NCBI GenBank assembly: GCA_029378245.1
Contig: JARKIF010000013.1
Coordinates: 806,001-870,000 of the forward strand
Length of the DNA stretch: 64,000 nucleotides
Direction of reading: 5' to 3'
DNA from: Roridomyces roridus
Taxonomy: Eukaryota > Basidiomycota > Agaricomycetes > Agaricales > Mycenaceae
Shown here in pieces: positions 33,527 through 44,937 of the stretch (its first letter is position 1; each line of letters opens with the position of its first letter). Position numbers and translations under genes: made by a program. The notes beneath the pieces are model-generated. The model was given only the letters and a program-made list of their open reading frames with translations. It was not told the origin of the DNA and made no database searches.

Positions 33527-35400
33527 TTTTTTTTCTTTAATATCCATTCACACTAGTGCCACGGCTCACTGCCTTGTCACAGATGGTGCTTAAGCCCGAG
33601 AATCCTGCCAGGAGTACTTTGTATTCAAATTTTTCATGAATCTGACGGGCATTTCCAATTATAGCCACTACGCCTTTGTCCCAAAAAGGAAATTTTCGAC
33701 TTTCCTGCCTCCCTGGGCTTCCCGTGTGGTCTGGTGGCCGCATTTCTTTCCTGAGCCTTTTCATCCATTCCAATAGTATTTCCATGTGTACATTCAGGCT
33801 TTCAATGTCACTGTCATGGGCCTGGAATTGGGGAAACAGGCTGGTTTTGATAATTCCCCTGATATGACTTCCATTTTGACTTCCCAATGAGGTCCTGAGC
33901 TTTTCAATGGGGACCTACATTAGGAAGGATGCTCCAAATCACACTTGGCAACCCAGTGAATGCCCTGAAGTTCAACTATGGAGGAATCAGTGAAAATGAT
34001 CAACTGGCTAGCTACTCTGATAGATAGCAAGAACCCTGTGATCCTTTCTCTCTGCCAGATCCTGGGATATACCACTTTGCATTTTGAGTCACCAACAAGT
34101 AAAGGTCATCTAACAAACAGGGCTACTGTGTGATAATATCTGAAAAGCACTGTTACCCACACTACACAGGCTGCAGATTTTACCTGGGCATACTGATGAT
34201 ATAGGACACGTCCTGGACACTTGGATGACCCTTCAGACCCTGAGATCACCAAATCATCTACTCAGGAACATCACTTTCAGGTGCACACATTTTTGGATCA
34301 TCTCAAGAATTCTGAACCAAGGAGGCTCTCTAGAACAGATTGGAGACTGAAACTGGGGAGAGGGGACTCATAGCATCCTGAAAATGTCTTAATTCTCCAG
34401 ATTTGGCCAAGGGATGACAAAGTTCTGTCCAAGGTGTGTTTCAACAATTGGACAGAATCTTCCTCTACCACTCGGACATTCCAGCACACATTCAGATGCA
34501 GACTGTCTAATTTCCATCCCCAATAGATAAACTGACAAGGAATATCATGTTCTAGCCAGGTTTCAGTCCTTGATCAGCCGTTGACAACCCCCCAGGGAAG
34601 GAACAAGTAGCATCAGTGCATAATGATGCTAGGTGTAACTGCTGCTACATTTGCTTAACTTGTTGATTTTTTTGCTGAGATAGCTCATAGAGACCTGGTG
34701 AAGGTATGGTGGCACCTCAGGTTGAGCACATCATCTGCCCGGAAGATGAAATACTGGAACCTTGTTTTTGACCAAGTTGTGTGCTAGTCTCTTTGGTAGG
34801 ACATGACTTGATACAATTGATTGTCCATTTCAATTCATAATGTGTCTGAGCATGTCTGAAACTCTGAGATCAAAGGTGATACCTTCTCTATCAACCCTGG
34901 CCAGAAAATCACCACTTGGATTCATTCACCCAGTATTACTCTCCAAAGGGCTCAATGCCTCATATAAAGCCTGAAAGCTCATTAGAACATGTACAAGAGT
35001 ACCCAGCAGAGGGCCTTCAACTATTGAAGCAGGATAGCACATGCTATTCTAGGGGCAATAAATTGATGCCTGTTTCACTCCTACAGTCTTCTAGTCACCT
35101 TCTGGAGACCTAGACTGTGGTTCACAGGATGTGAACTGTGTCAAAGAACAGCCCTTGTGTAAAATACATGCCAAAATGTATCAAGTTCTGCTCAAATACA
35201 TCAGAACTGCCAAAACTTCCTTTTTTGGATGAAAGCGTTGTGGCTTGGGGTTGGCAGCTGTCAATCAGAGGTTGGACTTCAACCCATTCCCTGAAGTTTT
35301 ACCAACTGGCCAACCTTGGAAACATGGGATTACATTTGACAAGGTATTCAATGGTCAAAATGTGATAGAAAGGCAACAAGTAATGAGGGCAGAAAAAAAT

Positions 35401-35477
35401 GGAACAGCTAGGGTTTGAACCCAGAGCAAAAGCTTCAATAAAGGAGTGGCAGACTTACTACTAGACTAAACAACCCG
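35401..35477 (-). other. tRNA-like / Pol III-type sequence
   Basis: On the minus strand: A-box-like TTTAGTCTAGTAG, a good T-arm (CTGGGTTCAAACCCTAG) and a downstream T run. Length 77 is normal, but the acceptor ends (CGGGTTG and CTGTTCC) pair poorly and no anticodon arm is convincing. Probably a tRNA relic. Confidence 0.3.
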
Positions 35478-35952
35478 TTGGTTGTATGGGAGTGCCATTC
35501 ATCTCACCCCGCTACTTCTTCTGTCTGGGCGTAGAATTCAGACAGCTTTTGATGCAAACTTTGGAACAGTATTTGGGATCTCACAGGACAACCACACATT
35601 TTTTGGCACAACTTTGTTGGCAGGACCTGTAGCCTGAAATGAGGGCTACAACTTTGATCTAAGATCATTTCCTGATGGCCGGTTTGATGCAGGGGCCCTT
35701 TCTGAGCAAAGTGATCAAAAAACCGATCTGTAATGATGGCCCGCATGCCACCATTGATGCCATCACCTCTATCCACAGCCGTGTATATTGTTGATCTGGG
35801 TAGCATGATAAATGATGAATTGGGTGATCCAAATGGCGGCCATGCCAGAGATATCGGATTTAAGACCTTATTGAGATAGATAATATTTAGTGGGAATCTT
35901 TGCAAAACACCCCTACTATAGTTAGCCAGTATTTTGCAAAAGGTCTACTGTA

Positions 35953-38653
35953 TGTAGTGCGAATTGAGTGGAAGGGAGACTCAAAATAAAGTGAACATTC
36001 AGTTAGTGTCCATCGGCAATATCGGCCGGAGACGTGTGACAGCGTTACACATGCCTCTCTCCACACGACCACCACGACGACACTCACTCACTCGCCTGTC
36101 CCTTCACCTCAAGCTGTTGTAGTCCGACTTGGATACGGTCCAGGTCTCCATATCTGGAGTTTCCCGACTTTTGGCTGGAATTCGAGCGCAGGAGGGGCGG
36201 ATGCAGTTTTCGATGGAACGAATCAAAGGTGTGTCTGCTGGCACCGTCCTCCTCTCACTTGAAACTCGTGCATCCACAGATATCCTTTCTACACTCCCTA
36301 GAGCGTGTCTGTGTTGCTCTCATGGCGTCTAGTTCTACCATCCGTCCGCTGGATATATGCGCTGTGAGCCCATCCAGTGCTTTCAATCACCCACCTTCGG
36401 TCGCACCCCCTCCTACGCCTACGCCCCTCCTGGTTTATCCCTATACGTTCGCCGTCTTTCCAGAGCTATCTATCAACCCCAACGGCACAGCTACATGCCA
36501 TACGGTCGACCAGTGCGGGTCGCATTCCTCGTTCCTCCCTCCCTCCCATTCGGCATCCCATCTCGCGCGTCGACCGGCCCTGACTCGTTTCACTGCGTTC
36601 CGCGCCACTCATGGGCGGCAATGAACGGGAGGGCATTTTCCACCGAATTGCTCTGCACTCTCCACGAGCGCCTGCCGCTCTGCATGAATCATCCTTGACT
36701 CATCGGCCACCTGAATCTCGACGTCGTGCCGCCCTCGCCCTGGCCCCTCTCCAGCTGAGGAGATTCAATGCCGAGCGGAGCTCGTTTCAATCCAGGATGT
36801 GACCACCTCGGATGGCATCCAGGCGTGCTCGCGCGGGGCAGCGTACCGGTGAGCATGCCGCTACATTTTGGCCTGCATTTGGGCTTAGCTGGGCGTCGAT
36901 GGACCGGGACTACGAGGGGCCTTCCCGTGCTGTTTCCGCCACGTCGTGCAGGGCATGTCCCGCGACTGGGGAGTGTAGGCGCCGTGCTGGGATGGGACTC
37001 TGATCTGTGGCTCTTATTGGACGGCCCGTTGGCGCAATTGCCGTATCCTTTAGAGCCCGGGGAACGCCTGTTGTAGTGCAGAAGCTCCATTTTTTTCGTA
37101 ATTTATCGGATTTTATTTTTTCTCCAATCGTGGTCACTGTTGATGGCGACGTCGACTGGTGTTTCGACGCTGTTGCCGAAAGGGGAAATTTTACATAAGC
37201 ATTACCACCTGGCTGCTCATCGTCGACCGTGGTGTACACAGGTTCTTAGCCGCTGTGGGCAGAACCCACGTGGGTATTCGTTACACGTGAACCAATGCTA
37301 GCCGACAGGCAGGCTGATACATCAGAAGGGATCTGTAACTAGGGGTCGCTCATATTCCACGGCTCTTCGACCATTACAAGCGACTGATATATCACGCGCC
37401 CAGCATAAGGTGGTTCGGCGGGGTTCAGAACCGGACCACGGCATCACTACGCCAAACACAGCCAGTGTCGTGGGGTGAGAGCTCCATTTGAATTCGAGAG
37501 TTGGCTGGAAGTTTGGCAGACAAGGGCGCGGCCATAAGGCGAGGGGTGTCCGCCGGGAGATGCCGAGACACAGCCTCATAGGTAGGGTAGGGTCCGGGAC
37601 CCCTTAATTCAGTTTCCCAACTTGTGTTCAAAACCTTTCAAAAATGCTTTTGGGAGACTCTGGACATTTTTTTCGTTTTTTGATGGGAACATTGATGCCA
37701 ACACTGAGTTCTCAGGGTTGACTGAGCAGTCGTGGAACAGGCAGAGAGAGAGACGGGAAAGTGGAATATGATGCTCCTTCACCGGCTGCACAGAAATTGA
37801 GTGAGATTTTGATCCGAAGGTCACGTTTCTCGCCCATCAGTCACGTGAATTTCCTTATGGGGCTCAGCTAATAGGGTAGGGAGGGGGTCGGAGGGTCTTA
37901 GTTCACTTTTCCGACCCTGTGTATAATTTTTTAACGGTGCCTACCCTTTGCCATAAGGAGCGGTTCTTGTAGTCTCCGTAAGTGTGGCTACCGCTGTTCT
38001 GGCACAGGGATCGGGTTCTCCGTGATGTTGGCAGTCCTGGGTGTATGGGATCGGCAATGGGAAGGTGAATTGGCCGTGGTAGGGCACGGAAGTCGTGTAG
38101 TGAGGCTATGACCATAGGGCTGTGGGCCATAGCTGAGTGGAACTCGATTCAGAGTCGAATAACACTCACCTGAATGAGATGCTTCACCAGAGCATCGGAT
38201 ATTCCATCTGTGCAGGTACCAAGAGCCGGATCGAAGGCAGGAGACAACCAGTAGGACAAGAAGACAAGCCCGGGCCGGCACTGTCGTGCTCACGCGATGG
38301 CGCCAGTCGTTGGAATTGAGGGTGAGGGAGAGGGCAGCCTGAGATTGATGCATCGGCCGACAGCGGAGAACGTCCGATATAAAGATCTTGATTTTCATTC
38401 GCTGGGGCTTAACTCGTAATGGCAGTTGGCCCCATCGAGTTAATCTTGGTATTTACGGATCAGCGCCCAAAGCGAATTTCTTGATATCTTCGAATTTCGA
38501 ATTTCTAGAGGTGCGCTGAGTCAAAGATTGCGGCGGGAAACATGCTACGAAATTCATAGATGGTATGGACAATCTCTCCCCCTTTTCTCCCCTTCCCTCT
38601 TTCTTTCCTCTTGATAAACTTGATATTTTTCCTGCCGGCAACAGACATAAGCC
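35953..38653. other. Gene-poor stretch with uncertain small ORFs
   Basis: Plus-strand frames at 36344-36698 and 36768-37076 and a minus-strand frame at 37988-38398 (with a hydrophobic N-terminal run ACLLVLLVVSCL, perhaps a small secreted protein) are open. None has a recognisable family, and several overlap on both strands in GC-rich DNA. 37590-37620 and 37875-37935 share TAGGGTAGGG ... TTAGTTCA-type blocks, a possible short repeat pair. I make no gene call here. Confidence 0.4.
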
Positions 38654-38829
38654 ATGAGCCAGTTGAAACTGCGGTGGACGGTTAGCAGATTGGCGCCCTT
38701 AGTGCTTCGGAATCTATGCTTCGGAATCTATCGACCAGTGCTGTTTTATTTGCTGGTCAGAGACTGTCCCTTTGCTCACGCCTCGACCATCAGAAGCTAT
38801 TATAATGCAGCTGTGCTCCGAGTCCAGAG

Positions 38830-39469
38830 TCCAGAATTCGAAGAACGGCAGGCCTACAGAAAGCTATGAATCCACTAATTAGAGCCATTCTTGGTCTATA
38901 CATTTCAAAGTAGATTCTCGTCCCTACCAAGCTCGAGAAGAAAGCGCGCGTTGAACAGGCGGCCTCGGTCGAGTTTGCCAATTGGCATCCCGACGTGATG
39001 AAAGTATTGGTTGAAAAAGTGGGAAAGACGTGAGTCTGGTGTGTGTGGATCTCAACTCAAATTTTATGAAACATCTCAGAATGCGCGGGGAAGCCGTAGA
39101 TGAGGAGGCGCTGGCGAAGTACACGGAGGACTTGACAGAGACACTCAAAGTGTATGATATTATTCTGGGTCAACAGAAATACGTCTCCGGTGATGTACAG
39201 TCGCCCATTTGTTTTCCGTCTTGTGTGGTTATTCACTTCAACGCAGGAATTCACGCTCGCGGATATCTTTCATTTGATGTGTATGCCTCTCTTGGTCGCC
39301 AACGGAATCGACACGGTGAAAGCTGCGGGCCCAAATGCTGCGAGGTAAGTTGCCGTTGGCTTTGACTGTCAGCAGAGTTCTGACTGTTCATAGATGGTGG
39401 CAGGAGTTGACCACGAGGCCGACGTGGGTCAAACTTCAGGCGGAGGGTGTGCAAAGCACGGGCATTTGA
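38830..39469 (+). pseudogene. Glutathione S-transferase, C-terminal domain only
   Basis: The C-terminal helical domain of a phi/fungal-type GST is clear and spliced: LVPTKLEKKARVEQAASVEF, then (intron 39028-39079) RGEAVDEEALAKYTE and KVYDIILGQQKYVSGD, then (intron) EFTLADIFHLM, then (intron) WWQELTTRPTW to the TGA at 39467-39469. Upstream only SPEFEERQAYRK resembles the end of the thioredoxin fold. The catalytic first 60 residues and the linking ESRAI region cannot be found in 38650-38900. It therefore looks 5'-truncated; a very divergent N-terminus is the alternative. Confidence 0.65.
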
Positions 39470-39640
39470 TTCGGCAGAAGAAGACTTGTTATAATTGTCC
39501 ACTCTGGAATGTCGGCGTCTGCCAATATTTATTCTGAGGTCAAGTTGCTTGTCTGTGCTTGGTATGATCTGTCGCGAAATCTGAGCACGTGCATCAAAAT
39601 TTCTCTCTTCTGCTTCCATCTACTACTCATACACGATGCC

Positions 39641-40401
39641 TCAAAACGCGACCTTGCTAACAACGCCATAGAAAGCCTTGCCCTGAATGGCAGCAATCTC
39701 CAACTCGAGCTCCGACGGCTGCCTCGATCCATCCGGCCCCGCAAACGTCCCAGCGCCCCAGGGCGATCCACCATGCACCTCGGTCACGTTCGACAGCTGG
39801 GGGAACGCATGCGAGTATCCAAACGGCACAAAAGCCACGCCATGATGGGCGAGAGTGCTGAGGGCCGCAATAACGGTGCTCTCCTGTCCGCCACCGTGTC
39901 CAGCGCTGCTGACGAACACACCAGCATACTTGCCCGCCAACGCTCCCGCCGTCCACAGTTTACCCGTCGAGTCCCAGAAGGCTTTCCACTGCGCGGGGAA
40001 GTTGCCGTAGCGCGTTGGGATGCCGAGGAGGAACGCATCGTAGGTGGCGAGTATCTCGGGGGTCATGATGGGGAGATCGGGCTTGGGGGCGGCATACATC
40101 TTGGTCAAGACCTCTTCGGAGAGGGTTTCGGGGATTCTAGGCTAATGGTGAGTGTGGATTCGACTTCTTCTGTTATGGAGGGGCGCACTGATAGACGGTG
40201 ACAGAGCCTCCTGCCTCTTCGATCCCCTTCTTGACGGCCTCGGACACTGCAGGCTATCAGTAAGGGCTGTGACAAACGCGCTGGCTTGGACGCACTCTTC
40301 GTAATGTGGCCATACCTGACGATGGTGAGCACGTCGTTCTCGATACCAGCAAGAAAATCTTACATGGAGTAAGTGATGATGGCGATCTTCGGTGAGGACA
40401 T
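39641..40401 (-). CDS. WrbA-type NAD(P)H:quinone oxidoreductase
   Basis: Flavodoxin-fold FMN enzyme that reduces benzoquinones to hydroquinones in two-electron steps; cytosolic in known fungal members. The start [17 protein letters not shown] gives the FMN-phosphate loop. Three introns join short first exons (splices at about 40363, 40300 and 40190) to the long last exon beginning [14 protein letters not shown]. Later blocks match the family: [48 protein letters not shown] and [13 protein letters not shown]. The length of about 200 residues is normal and no damage is seen. In wood- and litter-decay fungi this family handles quinones from lignin. It overlaps no neighbour. Confidence 0.88.
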
Positions 40402-41700
40402 GGTGGGCTGAGGGCAAGTGTTGTTGTTGACGCAGTGAATGCAGACAGAACCTTTATACTGTTGACAGCGGCGTGCTAGATACCAAATACGGTGAGCTCT
40501 GTGGCGTGCTCAGGGAATCCTCGCCCAGAAGGAGCTTAGGAACGAACCATCGAATGCTACCCCGCTCATTCTGCCGCTAGCCGCCCCATGTACGGACGTT
40601 TCTTCTCACCTCTTCTCACTCACTCACAGGGTCCCACAGGCTCACTTGCTTTAGATAGCAACTGTCCGTCGGCAGCAAATTTCAACGCATGCAGAGTTGG
40701 CCTGTTTCTTCCTCATTGTTCGCACGTTCCATGCCTCGAGGCTCGCGGTCCCGACAAACTCGAATTCGCCTGTCAATCCAATTGAGGCAACTTGCCATCC
40801 AGAATGCGATCACCGGCTACCCATAAGCCTCTCCTTGGCCGCGCCTATAGATTGGCGAGAGCCGACAGCGCCAGACAGCGCCTCGTTGTTGGTTTTTTCA
40901 ACAACGCTTGGTACTAGTTGATAGTCCGCTTCGCCAGGCGGAGGAGCGGCCTGCTCGACTAAGCATGTATGCCATTCTTCCCGCGCATCTAAAATTGAAA
41001 GATTCCTGCTTCTTTCGCTTGCTAGATTGCACGTGATTGTTGGAGTTGAGTCTGGATGTACTGCTAAGCCGTGGGTTAGGCCGAGTGCATCTAGACTTCA
41101 CTTCACCATGGTGTGCCGAACAAAACAATCATTCCAGTTGCAGTTCGCTGATCGCCGCGCAACCTCTTCGTTGTCAGCAAGGCTTCTGACCACCGTACCC
41201 CGTCCAAGGAATGACATGGGCGAACCTCGGTGAGGTTTCTCAATAAGTAGCTCTCGAGGTGAATTCATGCATGTGTCATTCGGCTTCTGATGTACTTGAT
41301 TCCACTCCCGAGTCCCATTTGCCTTCAAGGCCTTCGAGATCAAATGCAGATTCCTTGCAAATTCCACGCACAATTCAATCGGCAGACCAGAGAAACAACA
41401 AATGTCCGTTCATACTCGTCAAGCGGAAGAAATACGAGTCCGGGACCTAGGTTGGACCCAGGTCAGATATGGCTCATCGATGTATGATGATGAGCGCTGA
41501 GCGCTCATTGCCGCCAGGGCGTGTGATCGGAACGGCCCCCGCGGCGGGCGACGCTTAATTGATTCAATGGCTTCCCGTTGGCCTCCTGTCATATGCTGTC
41601 ATATATGAGCCTGGAGTGGGGTGGAACAAGTTTCCCGCTGTCCGTTTCCCGTTCTCTCACTTCCACCCCCACCCACCTACCCAACCAACCCTCCCTCCGA
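40402..41700. other. Intergenic between divergent genes
   Basis: Shared upstream region of the minus-strand quinone reductase and the plus-strand NmrA-like gene. A TTTATACTG box lies near 40450 on the reductase side. CT-rich sequence (41660-41700) precedes the NmrA-like ATG. ORFs of up to 91 codons are present but show no family features. Confidence 0.4.
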
Positions 41701-42982
41701 ATGCCAGTTATCTCAATCCTCGGCGCGACTGGCCAACAAGGTGAGCGTCCTCGTGCCGTTCAATTGTGGTCTTGAATATCGAATGCTGATATACGATCGA
41801 TAAAGGCTCCGCCGTCCTACGCTCCATTCTGTCAGATGGGACCTTCACTCCGCGCGCCCTGACCCGGAACCCCGACTCTCCCGCTTCGCAAGCGTTGGCT
41901 GCACAAGGCGTGCAGGTCGTCAAGGCGGATCTGTGGGATACGGAGTCTATTAAGGAGGCGCTTGCTGGGAGTGATTTGGTTTTTGGTGTGCGTTCGAGTC
42001 TTATTCTTCTTATTCATCCGATTGGAACCAGAGGGTGTTGACGGAATGCTTGCGCAGGTAACCAACTTTTGGGACCCGTCGGTTTTTCCTGGGACGCCCA
42101 ACGGCGTCGGGGAGATTACGCAAGGGAAGAATTTGGTCGATGCAGCCAAGGCGGTGGGAATCAAGTTTTTCGTGTGGAGGTGCGAATTGTCCGATATTAG
42201 CCCGGCGTCCGTGTCATTTATGATTGTCTAGCGCACTGCCGAGCTCCAAACTTCTTTCTGGGGGCAAGTATCCCGACGTGTATCATATCGACAGTGCGTT
42301 TTTGTCTTTGTTTTGAGCTTGTGGGGATTCAACTGACTGGATGGATGGAATTTCGATAGGTAAAGCCGAGGTGTGGGATTACCTCAAGGAATCGGGCGTT
42401 CCATGCGCTGCAGTCGATACGCCTTATTTCGCGGAGAATCTTTGGACGTGGGTCCGCTTTCTACTCTCATGAACAAGTTTTGAACGCAACGCAGGTTCGC
42501 GATGCAGAAGAACGAAGCTGGGACCGGATACATTATTCCCGTACCTTACACCGCGGAGGCGTTGCAGTCTTTCCTCTGGGTCAGTCACGACCTGGGACCC
42601 GCTGCGCTCGCTCTGTTGAAGAACTTTGATGATCCGGAGAGGAAGGGACAGGATGTCTTGGGGAAGGCGTTCCCGATCGTTTCGTTCATCGAGACGTATC
42701 CCGAGGTGGCCAAGAGAATTTCGGCGGGTGCGTTTGTCGTTTTCCTCCTTCCGATCCTGTGTTGACCAGCCTGCACTTCTAGCCATCGGCAAGGAAGTCG
42801 TCTTTGTCCCCATCGAGACGTGTGGATTACACGAGCTGGACCAGATGTACAGATACCAGGCTGATTTCGGGATGTACAGGGACTTGCCGATTCCGAACCC
42901 CGACCTTGTTGCGCTGGGGTTCAAGGCTGTTGGGACGCTGGATGAGCTTATTGAGACTCAGATTGTGCCGAGGTTCAAATGA
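41701..42982 (+). CDS. NmrA-like Rossmann-fold NAD(P)-binding protein
   Basis: Seven exons (41701-41740, 41806-41987, 42058-42179, 42232-42293, 42360-42447, 42495-42727, 42783-42982) give 308 residues, all junctions in frame. The N-terminus VISILGATGQQG is the glycine-rich dinucleotide loop. ALTRNPDS and VVKADLWDTESIKEAL follow the NmrA pattern (second strand and the Asp after strand 3). VTNFWDP and VDAAKAVGIKFFVWSALPSS are the conserved core. NmrA proteins sense NAD(P) redox state or act as reductases; members of this type lack the usual Tyr-x3-Lys pair. Without context, regulator and enzyme roles cannot be separated. Confidence 0.88.
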
Positions 42983-43508
42983 GTTGGTGTACATATGATT
43001 TGTATTAAATGTATGATTCGATTTGTGTATCGGGGCACGCGATGCGATGCGTGACGTTTATTAGGCGACACATGCCCGTGCGCGGTTGATGTGTCTGGTT
43101 GTTTGTGCGCTCTCTCTTTCCTTCTGACTCGATCCACATCCAATCCAATTCGAAACTGCATCCAGATGCACCCCTCGATGCCACGGTTGAGCTGATGACG
43201 AGCCACGCCCTGAGAGCAGGCTCAAGGTCCAATTCTTCTCGTGGATGGATTTTTCGCAGTCAGGTTCGTCGGTCGCTTCTTCCGTGTGCAGCTCGACCTC
43301 GTTGCCTCCATGGGATGGACTTGAAACTAAAAACAGGATCCATAATGACGATGACTCTCACTCTGAGTGGCACGTTCGCCCCTTTATCCGATCAATAGCG
43401 AAAACGGTCAGCCACCTCAGTCTCTTTCTCTTCCCCCCATCTACCACATCCTATTCGCCCGCTCTTTTCCTACCACGCTCCTTTCCCCCACACGCTGGCA
43501 TACCCACC

Positions 43509-44937
43509 ATGCCGACCATCGTCGTTCCCTCCAACGGCCGACTCATCACCGCTCCGAACTCGAATCGCCCAGTCATCATCCCGCCAGGAGGGCCAGACCT
43601 GCAAAAGCTGTTCATCTGTCTGAGCGTCGTCGCAGCTTTCGTAGCAGTCACATCTTTTGGAGTCGTCAAGCTCGTAGCGTTGATGCCAGGTCGTTCCAGG
43701 GTTGAGAAGGTGCGTTTGCTGCCTCCTCTTTCGAGTACATGTCCTGACGACAGAACAGCGCGCCAAGAAACCTTTCCTCCTCCGTTTATCTCGCCCTGCG
43801 TCGTACAACAGCATCACCACCACCACCATCGCCAATCTCCGCAAGCCCACCTTCGTCCATCCACGCAAAGCCCGGCCCGCGGCACGAGATTTCTGTAGAG
43901 GCGCGGTCAAATACGTCAAGGTCTCACCACACGTCCGACATATCACCGCTCCCAACGCGTACGCGATGAATCACCGCCGGCGGACTGTCTGGATCCACCC
44001 GGGGTCGTCGCCGTTGAGGAATGTGGTCGAGCCGGGATGTAGGGATGGCGGTAGGGGGCGCTGGGCATGGATAATGCCGATAACTCTACTTGGGCGTCGC
44101 GGCGGATGCTCTGCTGCTACCTCTGTTGGTGCTCTGCTGGAGAAGGAGGGACAAGAGGTCGTTGAAGCTGAGGACGACGACGACGACGACGACGAACCGC
44201 TGGCCGTCTTGCTTGCGAGATCCAAGTCCAGATCCACATACTCCCAGCCGCCCGCGATCCCCAGCGCTGCACACGAGACTGGCGCCACACCGGACACCTG
44301 GCCATGGACGGAGAGCTTGCACCACGCCGCCGATATCGTCGTGGGCGCACATCCAGATACATGCACCTCCGCTGTCGCTGTCGCCATCTTTGCTTCGAAT
44401 TCCGAGTATCCTACTCCCTCGGTATCACACGCAGCACGTCAAGAAGATAGCGTCTTTGAGCCGGACGTTCCCAGCATCACCGCGCATCCAGACCCTCTGG
44501 TCGTCGTTGGCACTGGCGTTGTTCCTCTTCTGATCTTTCATTCCGACTGCTCTCATTATCGCAATCTTGCTCCGTCGACATCAGCACATGAAGCCAACGG
44601 CGTCTCTGGTCCGCCGAAACCTTGTTCCATCTCTGAGTGTATTCCCAGCATCACGAAGGACTCTGTCTTGGCGGTCGCCAGCGCTCCTGGTGGTGCGGCT
44701 TCTGCTGCGGAGGAGGAGCCTGAGGCACGGAAGATTCATCAAGGTACCGGCCTTGGAGAAGTGGAGTCGGACTACTGTCATCAAGCGCGTTCTCCACTAG
44801 CAGAGATATCGGTCAAGTTCCCGGTGGAGGAGGCTTTGGGCAGATCCAGGGTCGATCATGTGATGGGGGTGAAGATCAAGGTCAAGGTCAAGGCCAGGAA
44901 TAAGGGTAACGGAACTAGGAACGAGGATGGATACTAG
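43509..44937 (+). CDS. Single-pass membrane protein with long acidic/Ser-rich tail (unknown)
   Basis: Two exons, 43509-43709 and 43759-44937, giving 459 residues. One membrane helix near the N-terminus (LFICLSVVAAFVAVTSFGVV, residues about 37-56) is followed by a basic patch, suggesting the tail is cytosolic. The tail contains a basic region (RLSRPASYN, RKARPAARD), a run of seven Asp encoded by a GAC repeat at about 44172-44195, and a low-complexity Ser/Ala/Pro part ending in KIKVKVKARNKG. The frame is open 88 codons further upstream, so the start is uncertain; 43509 was chosen because its product begins cleanly before the helix. No known domain is recognised. Confidence 0.6.

Larger units (their letters stand above)
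27154..35950. mobile_element. Element B: TA-flanked inverted-repeat element carrying a nested MULE
   Basis: Left end CAGTACATCTTTTGCAAAGG and right end (reverse complement) CAGTAGACCTTTTGCAAAAT, both preceded by TA. About 60 bp of terminal similarity includes a second block TATAGTAGGGGT.TTTTGCAAAGAT. The CAGTA start with a TA duplication resembles the Tc1/mariner-pogo style. It interrupts gypsy gag on the left; the gypsy does not resume on the right. Excluding the 5.76-kb MULE the element is about 3 kb and decayed. Confidence 0.5.
33238..35950. other. Right part of element B: decayed repeat DNA
   Basis: AT-rich with short ORFs only. It encodes KFPFWDKGVVA on the minus strand (near 33690) and KLPFLDESVVA on the plus strand (near 35215), the motif also seen in element A. 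Two tRNA-like sequences face each other inside it (see separate entries). The segment 35600-35720 resembles 27330-27450 inverted, that is, a subterminal repeat of the element. Confidence 0.45.

Noticed and set aside
36768..37090. Long overlapping ORFs on both strands in GC-rich DNA
   Set aside because: Both frames are open only because of composition; neither resembles a known protein or shows splice signals.
44172..44195. GAC repeat as a minisatellite of its own
   Set aside because: It is explained as a poly-Asp run inside the membrane-protein gene.
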